Of a stretch of 10,635 nucleotides of DNA, positions 5,243 through 10,633 are shown in pieces. The stretch covers positions 1 to 10,635 of the forward strand of contig JAQTXY010000038.1 of the NCBI GenBank assembly GCA_028688535.1, in the 5' to 3' direction. The notes under the pieces were generated by a model. It had not been told where the DNA came from. It searched no databases and was given only the letters and a program-made list of their open reading frames with translations. Each line of letters begins with the position of its first letter. Position 1 is the first letter of the stretch. Both the position numbers and the translations under genes were made by a program. The stretch is from Methanothrix sp. GTDB taxonomy: Archaea; Halobacteriota; Methanosarcinia; Methanotrichales; Methanotrichaceae.

Positions 5243-6184
5243 ATGAATCAGATTGTCGTCCCAGATATAAACTCTTTTCGCACTGCGCAGGAGCTTTCTT
5301 CATCAGAGCCGGCTCAGCTCAAGAGAACCATTGCAGAGCTTGGAACCAGAATCATCGAGCAAGATATACTCATATCCCAGCAGAACGAAGGCATCGAGAA
5401 CCTGGCCCACAGGCTCAAGCAGCGAGAGCTTGAGCTAATCGACATCAAAAAGGCACGCGGCAAATCGGGCCAAGAGCTCAATAATGCTCTGGAGGGCTTC
5501 GAAAAGGAGAAGCTGGATAAGGCCAACAAGAAGATGGAGGCCCTGATCGAAGAGTTCGAAGATGGCTTCTGGACTCTCTTCTCCGAACAACGCCAGGGGC
5601 TGGAAGAATGCTTGAGATCTCTGGAGCTGCTCCCGGCCACCCCCGAAACAAAGAGCCTCTACGCCTACGTTAAGAAGGAGTGGAAGGCCATAGAAGCGGC
5701 CAAAAAGCGCAATATAATCACTCCCGTAAACGCTATGCGGCAATTAGCCGACCTGGAGCGGTCCGTTGTAACATTCATCCTGGACAGGCCCAGGCTAAGC
5801 CTGACCACTGTCGAGACCTGGCGGGCCGAGGTCCTCCTCGAGGCTTTTGTAACAGACCCTAAGCTGAAGAGTCTCTCGACGAACGATTCCATAAGAATCG
5901 TCTCGACCAAAGAAGAAAAGAAGATCTACCGAGAGCAGGGACTGCGAGCCATGCGCCGCGCTGCTGCACTCTTCCCAGATAAGGTCAATTTTGAGAAGAA
6001 AGGCAAGACTGCCAGGCTCATCAAGATCAACGAGGGATTCGGCGCGAATTTGGCCCCCCTATGCATGATAACAGTTTGTTACATGATTTGTTATTGTCAC
6101 AGTTTGTTACAATCCTTCGACGAGCTGCCGGAAGGATTAGTTTGTACATTAGGGGGAATCTTCAGGGATACAGTGGCCTTTTGA
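5243..6184 (+). CDS. Coiled-coil protein with winged-helix-like C-terminal segment
   Basis: From the ATG at 5243 the product has 313 residues. Residues about 22-105 are a long charged helix pair with heptad character (LKRTIAELG...HRLKQRELELIDIKK...FEKEKLDKANKKMEALIEE), so probably a coiled coil. Residues about 130-205 are helical. Residues 214-262 (IRIVSTKEEKK, LRAMRRAAALFP, GKTARLIKI) read as strand, helix, recognition helix and wing, and match the end of the 222-aa protein at 7188. From about residue 270 the style changes abruptly to a Cys-rich tail (MITVCYMICYCHS), over DNA that holds palindromic repeats, so the original C-terminus may have been replaced. The frame is open back to 5147. 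A DNA-binding replication, partition or regulatory role is inferred. Confidence 0.78.
   Translation: MNQIVVPDINSFRTAQELSSSEPAQLKRTIAELGTRIIEQDILISQQNEGIENLAHRLKQRELELIDIKKARGKSGQELNNALEGFEKEKLDKANKKMEALIEEFEDGFWTLFSEQRQGLEECLRSLELLPATPETKSLYAYVKKEWKAIEAAKKRNIITPVNAMRQLADLERSVVTFILDRPRLSLTTVETWRAEVLLEAFVTDPKLKSLSTNDSIRIVSTKEEKKIYREQGLRAMRRAAALFPDKVNFEKKGKTARLIKINEGFGANLAPLCMITVCYMICYCHSLLQSFDELPEGLVCTLGGIFRDTVAF
6066..6111. repeat. Repeated palindromic site in the end of the coiled-coil gene
   Basis: ACAGTTTGTTACA occurs at 6071-6083 and again at 6099-6111, 28 bp apart. The first copy is the centre of the perfect palindrome TAACA-GTT-TGTTA (6069-6081), with the second slightly degenerate (TCACA-GTT-TGTTA). 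This is typical of paired operator sites. Confidence 0.65.
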
Positions 6185-6296
6185 GAGAATTAAATCTAGA
6201 AAGATGGCATGAAACAGGATGTTATGTTAGTTTACGGTTTATTTGTCTCGGGGCTCCAGGTCGGGGAGTGTGAGGGGTCTAGAGAGATATGGAGGA

Positions 6297-6316
6297 TGTA
6301 ACAGGTTGTGACAATA
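6297..6316. repeat. Inverted copy of the TGTTA-type palindrome
   Basis: The reverse complement of 6297-6316 matches 6092-6111 at 17 of 20 positions (shared parts TATTGTCACA and TGTTACA). The pair forms a long-range inverted repeat about 185 bp apart, enclosing the end of the coiled-coil gene. A third operator copy is the simplest explanation. Confidence 0.55.
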
Positions 6317-6489
6317 ATGAATCGCGAAATAATGGCTTTAAAGAAAACGCCTATCTGATAAGATGAGCCGAAAGAAAGGACATTTTTGCCCCTAAAAATA
6401 CAGATCTTGATATTCATTTAAGCCAACTTTGTGAACAAGAAAGAATATAATAAATAAATTTTATTAGAAATCTTCCTAGAAAAACATAG

Positions 6490-6509
6490 AATACGCTTAA
6501 ATACGCTAA
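6490..6509 (+). promoter_or_regulatory. Tandem AATACGCT operator overlapping a TATA-like box
   Basis: AATACGCT is repeated at 6490-6497 and 6500-6507, exactly 10 bp apart. The TATA-like TTAAATA (6497-6503) lies across the junction, 25-31 bp before the ATG at 6528. A regulator bound here would block TBP. RHH proteins commonly bind such short direct repeats before their own gene. Confidence 0.6.
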
Positions 6510-6527
6510 ATTAAGAAGAGATTGTAT

Positions 6528-6689
6528 ATGGGTGAAGGGAAGGTAAAAGTTACGGCATCTATCAAAAGAGACCTTGTCGATTGGGTGGATAAAGAAGTTG
6601 ACAAGAGTCGCTTTGCCAGCAGAACTCATGCTATGGAGTATGCCCTAACTAAGCTTAAAGAAGCCGACAATCTAGCATTTCCAAACTAG
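6528..6689 (+). CDS. Ribbon-helix-helix (CopG/Arc-type) DNA-binding protein, 53 aa
   Basis: This very short gene encodes a compact ribbon-helix-helix repressor fold. The beta-strand KVKVTASI (residues 5-12) is followed by helix A, KRDLVDWVDKEVDKS, the turn RFASRTHAM, and helix B, MEYALTKLKEAD. Such proteins work as dimers that place the paired strands in the DNA major groove. They serve as plasmid copy-number, antitoxin or partition regulators. Two exact AATACGCT repeats spaced 10 bp overlap the promoter, which suggests autoregulation. The TATA-like box is about 26 bp before the ATG and there is no good ribosome binding site, so the mRNA may be leaderless. The stop codon lies within an inverted repeat that may end transcription. 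Confidence 0.85.
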   Translation: MGEGKVKVTASIKRDLVDWVDKEVDKSRFASRTHAMEYALTKLKEADNLAFPN

Positions 6690-6707
6690 CATTTAAAACT
6701 AGATTGT
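6667..6707 (+). terminator. Inverted repeat at the end of the RHH gene
   Basis: ACAATCTAG at 6667-6675 pairs perfectly with CTAGATTGT at 6699-6707. The loop contains a second copy of CTAGCATTT (6672-6680 and 6686-6694). It includes the stop codon and is followed by ACCTTT. A terminator or mRNA-stabilising role is possible. Confidence 0.45.
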
Positions 6708-6777
6708 ACCTTTAGAATAACCCAGATAAATATAGACAACGGTATAAAAAACTGGAATGAAACTTAGATAAAAGACA

Positions 6778-6810
6778 TTTCAGTCCAGGGCTGGTACCCC
6801 TGGACCGAAA
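6778..6810. repeat. Hairpin 1 of the duplicated hairpin-ORF cassette
   Basis: GTCCAGGG at 6783-6790 pairs with CCCTGGAC at 6798-6805 around a 7-base loop. Beyond one A/C mismatch, TTTC pairs with GAAA outside. It ends about 28 bases before the ATG at 6834. The same stem and spacing recur at 7014-7038. Confidence 0.8.
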
Positions 6811-6833
6811 ACCCCTAAGAACGGAATTCGATT

Positions 6834-6992
6834 ATGATAGAGATAGCTTTAGCTGGGATATATAGTTTTGCATCAAGGCCGCTAAGCGACGATCTACTAG
6901 AGGATTTTCTCAACAAAATTAAAATATTTTCTTATAAAGTCGCGAGTATCGTAGAAAATATCTGCATAATTAAAATTATTTACAGTCAATAA
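6834..6992 (+). CDS. Mini-ORF 1, 52 aa, related to the one at 7068
   Basis: The frame starts MIEIALAGIYSFAS, which aligns with MVDLALARINSFAS of the ORF at 7068. At DNA level the first 41 bases agree at 34 positions. After residue 14 the two diverge: this one ends in a lysine- and isoleucine-rich stretch (KIKIFSYKVASIVENICIIK) with strongly AT-rich codons. There is no good ribosome binding site; the conserved hairpin stands about 28 bases upstream. It may be a decayed copy or a genuine small peptide. The function is unknown. Confidence 0.4.
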   Translation: MIEIALAGIYSFASRPLSDDLLEDFLNKIKIFSYKVASIVENICIIKIIYSQ

Positions 6993-7010
6993 TAGCTAGA
7001 AAAATTGGTT

Positions 7011-7041
7011 CCGGTCCAGGTGCTCGTAACACCTGGACTGG
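7011..7041. repeat. Hairpin 2 of the duplicated hairpin-ORF cassette
   Basis: GTCCAGGTG at 7014-7022 pairs perfectly with CACCTGGAC at 7030-7038 around a 7-base loop, and the stem extends outward by a G/T and two C/G pairs. The core GTCCAGG / CCTGGAC, the loop length and the distance to the next ATG match hairpin 1. Confidence 0.85.
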
Positions 7042-7067
7042 GATACTCCGAGCAGGAGCGTTCGCGT

Positions 7068-7187
7068 ATGGTAGATTTAGCTTTAGCTAGAATAAATAGC
7101 TTTGCATCCGAGCCTGATATAGGTTTTCCGCCAGGCAATGTAGCGTCGCATGAACATGCTTTCTCAAGGTCTGCGGAGGAGATCTGA
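7068..7187 (+). CDS. Mini-ORF 2, 39 aa, abutting the next gene
   Basis: This frame starts at an ATG with GGAG about 10 bases upstream and encodes MVDLALARINSFAS followed by a Pro/Gly- and His-containing tail. Its stop codon directly abuts the ATG of the 222-aa gene at 7188, and its last codons contain that gene's ribosome binding site, so it is probably a coupled upstream gene. A TTG at 7005 would extend it through the hairpin, which is unlikely. It is paralogous to the ORF at 6834. No known family is seen. Confidence 0.5.
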   Translation: MVDLALARINSFASEPDIGFPPGNVASHEHAFSRSAEEI

Positions 7188-7856
7188 ATGGACATATTCC
7201 AAACAGACGAGATCCTCGAGATTCCGGCCTCCGAGCTTCAAGCCTTATTCAAGGACTTGATCCAGGTCTACGATACATTAAATGAGGTTCTCAAGGACAA
7301 CGGAATTCTGCGAGGCCGTGAGCTGGCTAAAATGAATATCGAGGCTAGCCATGCCGTTGAAGCTGAGAAATCGCCAATTGGAAAGCTCCTTCTCCTCAAT
7401 GCCCACATCAAAAAGGAAATCTGGCATATTCGCAATGCCCTGAAGACGAGGCCCGCCTCTGCGCCCACTGAGGAAGGAAAGATCAGGCAAGCAATCACGA
7501 AGATTCAGTTAAGAGCCACTGCCATCGTAGAACATGTAAAAATCATTGCAGAAGGAAGGAAAGAAGTTGCCTTCACTTCTTGCCAGGCCCGAGATTTCTT
7601 ATCAGGCAGAGAAGGAAAAACACCCAGCCGTCGCGACACAATAAGAGCTCTGAAGAGAGCTGAAAAGATCTGCCCGGCTCTGGCCTGCGGCCATACTCCC
7701 AATGATGGACGCCAGACAACGAGGCTGACTGCAACAGTTGATGACTTAAAACGATCTGATATTATAAAAATAGAACGTAACTGTGACACAAGGCAACGGT
7801 CTCGGATAGATGAGCTTAGGATTATCTTCTTTAAAGAGCCTGGAAGCTGCGTTTAA
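7188..7856 (+). CDS. Putative DNA-binding protein with winged-helix-like C-terminal segment, 222 aa
   Basis: The ATG follows GGAGGAG at ideal spacing. Residues 1-120 are predicted helices (ELQALFKDLIQVYDTLNEVL, LLLLNAHIKKEIWHIRNAL, IVEHVKIIAEG). Residues 124-184 contain a strand (KEVAFTS), a helix (CQARDFLSG), a helix with recognition-helix character (SRRDTIRALKRAEKICP) and a beta wing (DGRQTTRLTATV), consistent with a winged helix. That part matches residues 214-262 of the protein at 5243 (RALKRAEKICP versus RAMRRAAALFP, then G+...RL). A replication, partition or transcription role is inferred from the fold and from neighbouring repeats. The family is not one I can name. Confidence 0.78.
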   Translation: MDIFQTDEILEIPASELQALFKDLIQVYDTLNEVLKDNGILRGRELAKMNIEASHAVEAEKSPIGKLLLLNAHIKKEIWHIRNALKTRPASAPTEEGKIRQAITKIQLRATAIVEHVKIIAEGRKEVAFTSCQARDFLSGREGKTPSRRDTIRALKRAEKICPALACGHTPNDGRQTTRLTATVDDLKRSDIIKIERNCDTRQRSRIDELRIIFFKEPGSCV

Positions 7857-8029
7857 ATTGTCGTAATAACGGTCAAAAAAGTACACAAAAATTTATTCTG
7901 CCGGGTAGTAGATAGATTAGTTCGCTAGCTTTAGTATACGGTATAGCAACGAATCAAGGCAGAATCAATTATAATAGCAATTTAATATTATTTAATCATG
8001 AAAATATATACCCTCTCCAGACCGTTGCC
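7792..8029. repeat. 11-bp perfect inverted repeat, arms 216 bp apart
   Basis: GGCAACGGTCT at 7792-7802, inside the end of the 222-aa gene, is the exact reverse complement of AGACCGTTGCC at 8019-8029 in the intergenic region. The span between also holds ATTCTGCC at 7895-7902 and its complement GGCAGAAT at 7958-7965. It may be a binding-site pair or the mark of a past insertion. Confidence 0.6.
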
Positions 8030-8060
8030 AAAAGAAACGATATAAACAGTAGAAGAATGT

Positions 8061-8090
8061 TTTTATAGAACTTAAGATACTGATGTTAAG
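8061..8090 (+). promoter_or_regulatory. TATA-like box and inverted repeat before the winged-helix gene
   Basis: TTTTATAG at 8061-8068 lies 25-32 bp before the ATG at 8093, so the transcript would begin at or within a few bases of the start codon. Immediately after it, CTTAA (8071-8075) and TTAAG (8086-8090) form an inverted repeat over the expected start site, suitable for autorepression. Confidence 0.5.
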
Positions 8091-8092
8091 TC

Positions 8093-8380
8093 ATGAAGAG
8101 AAGTAGGGAACAGATCATGAAGGAAATCCTGGTGATCTGCAAAGAACCAGTTGGTGTAACAAAAATCGTCTACCAGTGCAATCTTAACTTCTATACCGTG
8201 AGGATTCATCTTGAGGGACTAACTGATGCAGGTCTGCTTGACGTATCAGAAACAGATCCAAACTTGTATAAGACCACAAGCAAAGGAATGAAAGCCCTGG
8301 AGCACATCAATGCATTTCGATCCCTTCTCATGCCAGCAGCCAAATCCCTGGATAAACTTGCTGTTACTGAAAGTATTTAG
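8093..8380 (+). CDS. Archaeal winged-helix transcriptional regulator, ArnR1-like
   Basis: The 95-aa protein is a textbook small archaeal winged helix. Helix 1 is SREQIMKEILVICKE (residues 4-18), helix 2 VGVTKIVYQCNL, recognition helix NFYTVRIHLEGLTDAGLL, and wing DVSETDPNLYKTTSKGMKALEHI, followed by a C-terminal helix that probably dimerises. This pattern matches the predicted regulators typified by ArnR1-like winged helices, common on archaeal chromosomes and mobile elements. The promoter contains a TATA-like box and a small inverted repeat at the predicted transcription start, and there is no ribosome binding site, pointing to a leaderless mRNA and possible autorepression. The target genes are unknown. 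Confidence 0.85.
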   Translation: MKRSREQIMKEILVICKEPVGVTKIVYQCNLNFYTVRIHLEGLTDAGLLDVSETDPNLYKTTSKGMKALEHINAFRSLLMPAAKSLDKLAVTESI

Positions 8381-8559
8381 CTTCAGCTTGTCCGACATCA
8401 ACTATCTGCTTAAAGATGCCCTCTTGCCAGGAAGATCAAGAGCATTAAAGTAATTGAATCATATAGATCAGGCCATACTTACCATCCCGCTTTTATGTAA
8501 TTCGCCTTTTCCTTTTGTGTAAAAATGGCCTACTGCTATCTTTTTCTTGCCAAACTACT

Positions 8560-8584
8560 TATGCTCAAAAAGCAGATAAGCATA
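8560..8584 (+). promoter_or_regulatory. Short inverted repeat before the 82-aa gene
   Basis: TATGCT at 8560-8565 and AGCATA at 8579-8584 form a small inverted repeat ending 2 bp before the ATG at 8587. It replaces a recognisable ribosome binding site and could be an operator. Confidence 0.3.
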
Positions 8585-8586
8585 GT

Positions 8587-8835
8587 ATGGCAGGAGTTCT
8601 TGAGCGGATAACAAGCCCTCAGAAGCAGAGGCGATTGGTGCAGCATTCCGGAAAGTCTCCCTGGGTAAATCCCAAGGTGCTGGAGCTCCAGGCGGCCATG
8701 GAGATCCTGGCCGAGGTCTTCGGCATGAGGATCTCGGAGGTGGAGGAGATGCTCCGGGAGCGTAGTGAGGTTGGGGTCCAATCATGCAAGGGAGAAGTTG
8801 CACTTTGGCCGGAGAGCTTCTGTCTGGTGGAATAG
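8587..8835 (+). CDS. Small protein of unknown function, 82 aa
   Basis: The frame shows strong coding character, with G or C in most third positions from 8590 to 8765. The product has a basic N-terminus (SPQKQRRLVQHSGKSPWVNP) and a long amphipathic helix (KVLELQAAMEILAEVFGMRISEVEEMLRER). The last 20 residues read less like a conserved protein, and coding character weakens after about 8765. The frame extends upstream to a TTG at 8515, but that part is low-quality and ATG 8587 is preferred. It converges with the parA-linked gene ending at 8887. The family is not recognised. Confidence 0.65.
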   Translation: MAGVLERITSPQKQRRLVQHSGKSPWVNPKVLELQAAMEILAEVFGMRISEVEEMLRERSEVGVQSCKGEVALWPESFCLVE

Positions 8836-8886
8836 GGCTTCATCTCATACTTGCAGATCAAGGCGATCTCTTTCACCTTCTCTGAT

Positions 8887-9786
8887 TCACGACTTCCCAT
8901 TTCCTTCATTTATTCGCTTCAATATCTTTTCGCACAGCTCCGGGTAGGCTTCTCTGAGGGCGTTCTCTACCAGCTCCCGGGCCTTGGTGGACTTACGGTA
9001 TTGCAGGAGTGTCGTCTCCCTACGGTTTAAGAGCATCAACTGCTGGCTTTCCAGGACGGCAAGCAGCAGCGGAGAGTAGAGTGATATCTTTGGCGACTTC
9101 AGGGCCTGGGTGACCGCCTGGCCTATTATGTCATCTGTCACGACTCCCGACTCCTGAGTCACGACTCTGGATTCATCTTTCTCTTCATGACTCTGGGGTT
9201 CGGCCTCTTGATGTTGGGCTGCGGGGTTTTGAGTCTTGACACCTGAGTCTTGACTCATGACTCTGGGCTCCTGACTCTGGGTGCTGGGGTCTTGATGCGC
9301 GACGCTTGTGTCTTGACTCTCTGCACTGGACTCCTGACTCGTGACTCTTGACTCCTGGGGACTGTGGCTCGAATCGGGCTTCTCTTCCTTTTCTTCAATG
9401 GCAACATGTCCTGATTCCTGAGTCGTGACTCTTGACTCCTGACTCTGGGAACTGGGGTCCTGATGCGCGATGCTTGCATCTTGACTCTCTACTCTGGAAT
9501 CCTGAGTCATGACTCCCGACTCCTGAAGCCTGACGCTCGACTCGTACTTCTCGTCCTTTTCTTCGGAGGAGATAAGTCCCGATTCTTGAGTCGTGATTCC
9601 TGACTCCTGACTCTGGGTGCTGGGGTCTTGAAGCTGGACGCTCTCATCCTGGCTATCTACTCCGGACTCCTGTGTCATGACTCCGGACTCTTGAAGCTTG
9701 CCTTCTGTCTCAGAAGTCTTCTCTTTCGGCCCGATGCCCTTCAGCATGAAGTTAAGCCCTTTGCCCATGCGATCCCCTTGTTTCAT
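8887..9786 (-). CDS. ParA partner with heptapeptide repeats, candidate centromere-binding protein
   Basis: The 299-aa protein starts by an ATGA overlap with parA, so the two are translationally coupled, as parA and its DNA-binding partner gene usually are. Residues 1-28 are basic (MGKGLNFMLKGIGPKEK), a possible ParA-contacting tail. Residues about 31-216 are a disordered 7-residue repeat of the type QESGVMT / QDPSTQS, built into three units of about 56 residues separated by charged EEKDEK-type blocks. Residues about 217-296 are a compact helical domain (DDIIGQAVTQALKS, LYSPLLLAVLESQQLMLLNRRE, KARELVENALREAYPELCEKILKRI). No ParB/Spo0J HTH is visible. The family is unknown and the role is inferred from gene order. 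Confidence 0.8.
   Translation of the reverse strand: MKQGDRMGKGLNFMLKGIGPKEKTSETEGKLQESGVMTQESGVDSQDESVQLQDPSTQSQESGITTQESGLISSEEKDEKYESSVRLQESGVMTQDSRVESQDASIAHQDPSSQSQESRVTTQESGHVAIEEKEEKPDSSHSPQESRVTSQESSAESQDTSVAHQDPSTQSQEPRVMSQDSGVKTQNPAAQHQEAEPQSHEEKDESRVVTQESGVVTDDIIGQAVTQALKSPKISLYSPLLLAVLESQQLMLLNRRETTLLQYRKSTKARELVENALREAYPELCEKILKRINEGNGKS
9142..9690 (-). repeat. Long 7-bp DNA repeat, consensus GAGTCAN, inside the ParA-partner gene
   Basis: Read on the minus strand from 9690, the sequence falls into consecutive 7-bp units beginning mostly with GAGTC, GACTC or GACCC. The unit phase holds for two full higher-order units of 168 bp (24 heptads each, about 9535-9702 and 9367-9534), continues through most of a third, and then shifts before the final heptads. 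I counted more than 20 exact GAGTC. Because 7 is not a multiple of 3, three DNA heptads give one 7-residue peptide repeat. Confidence 0.85.
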
Positions 9787-10523
9787 GCTGCCACCTCATC
9801 TGCCAGATCCTTGTAGCTCAGTGCTCCTGAGCAGGATGCATCATAGAGGCATATTGGCAGGCCCTGTGAGGGAGCCTCGACCAGTCGCACGTTCTCGGGA
9901 ATAACGACTTTGAAGACGGCATCTCCCAGTAGGCTCCTGATCTTGGAGGACACCTCCTCTGTTATCTTTCGCCTGTTGTCGCACATGGTCAACAGGTATC
10001 TTCTCTTAGGCTGATAGCCCAGTTCATCAAGCTCATCCAGCATTCTGATGAGTGTCTTCAGTCCTTCCACAGCGAAGAACTCCACCTGGATGGGGACAAT
10101 GACCTTATCACTCGCCACAAGTGCGTTCAGGGTCATATTGCCCAGGGCCGGAGGCGTATCGATGATCACGTAATCATAGTCCAGCTCAAGGACTTTTTTC
10201 TTGAGGCGTTTTTCCCTGCCCACTTTGCTGGTTAGGACTGCATCTGCCTCAACGAGGTCGTTATTTGTGGGTGCGATGTCAAGCCCTTTTACAGTCGTGG
10301 GTATGATGATGTCCTGCAGCTTCGCCCTGTCCATCATGACTTCGTTCATGTTCTTGGGCAGGTCGTCTTTATCAATGCCAAGATGGGTGGTCGAAGAGCC
10401 CTGGGGGTCGAGGTCTATCAGCAGAACATGGGAACCTCGCAGGGCGAGATATGCGGCGAGATTGACGGTGGTCGTGGTCTTGCCGCATCCCCCCTTTTGG
10501 TTGGCTATTGCTATTACCTCCAT
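9783..10523 (-). CDS. parA: ParA/Soj-type partition ATPase
   Basis: A deviant Walker A, KGGCGKTTTT, stands 9 residues from the start. The second motif LLIDLDPQGSS and the Walker B region DYVIIDTPPALG follow, then the usual nucleotide-contacting C-terminal part (PENVRLVEAPSQGLPI, near ALSYKDLADEV). Length (246 aa) and motif order match ParA/Soj ATPases, which segregate low-copy plasmids by forming ATP-dependent gradients on the nucleoid. I chose the ATG at 10523 because family members start just before this motif (MEVIAIANQKGG). A TATA-like CTTATAGA also lies about 26 bp before it, implying a leaderless mRNA. An ATG at 10556 would add 11 residues. The gene overlaps its partner by ATGA, and a 7-bp repeat array lies upstream. 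Confidence 0.95.
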   Translation of the reverse strand: MEVIAIANQKGGCGKTTTTVNLAAYLALRGSHVLLIDLDPQGSSTTHLGIDKDDLPKNMNEVMMDRAKLQDIIIPTTVKGLDIAPTNNDLVEADAVLTSKVGREKRLKKKVLELDYDYVIIDTPPALGNMTLNALVASDKVIVPIQVEFFAVEGLKTLIRMLDELDELGYQPKRRYLLTMCDNRRKITEEVSSKIRSLLGDAVFKVVIPENVRLVEAPSQGLPICLYDASCSGALSYKDLADEVAA

Positions 10524-10544
10524 AACTGTAAACTCTTCATGAAT

Positions 10545-10552
10545 GTCTATAA
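10545..10552 (-). promoter_or_regulatory. TATA-like box for parA
   Basis: The minus strand reads CTTATAGA about 26 bp before the ATG at 10523, between the heptad array and the gene. Proteins bound to the array would lie next to TFB and TBP, so array occupancy could repress parA. Confidence 0.45.
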
Positions 10553-10563
10553 GCATTGTGCTT

Positions 10564-10633
10564 GACTCAGGAGTCTGGTATCTGGATGCAAGGGTCAGGG
10601 TGCGGGAGTCAGGAGTCCAGAGTCATGACCATG
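10564..10633. repeat. Array of ten 7-bp units upstream of parA, candidate parS
   Basis: From 10564 every seventh base is G for ten units in a row (10564, 10571, 10578 and so on to 10627). GAGTC begins units at 10571, 10606, 10613 and 10620, while GACTC (10564) and GGGTC (10592) are single-base variants and four units are more degenerate. The consensus is the same as that of the repeat inside the partner gene but on the opposite strand. The array runs to the window edge and may continue. Confidence 0.7.

Larger units (their letters stand above)
6185..6527. other. Non-coding AT-rich region before the RHH gene
   Basis: No gene is supported here. It contains an inverted copy of the upstream palindromic site (6297-6316), a G-rich patch at 6248-6281, an AT-rich stretch from 6400, and the operator-like repeats and TATA-like box directly before the gene at 6528. 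Confidence 0.55.

Noticed and set aside
8619..8909. A 96-codon minus-strand frame after the ParA-partner gene
   Set aside because: Its first 30 residues look passable (MGSRESEKVKEIALICKYEM), but most of it is Ser-rich antisense of the better-supported gene at 8587-8835. A short real gene confined to about 8780-8909 cannot be excluded.
9255..9479. A second repeat-rich frame (TPVPRVRSQES type) inside the ParA-partner gene
   Set aside because: A 7-bp repeat is open and repetitive in several frames, so this is an expected shadow and not a second protein.
9142..9690. CRISPR array
   Set aside because: Units are 7 bp with no unique spacers of regular length, and the array is coding.
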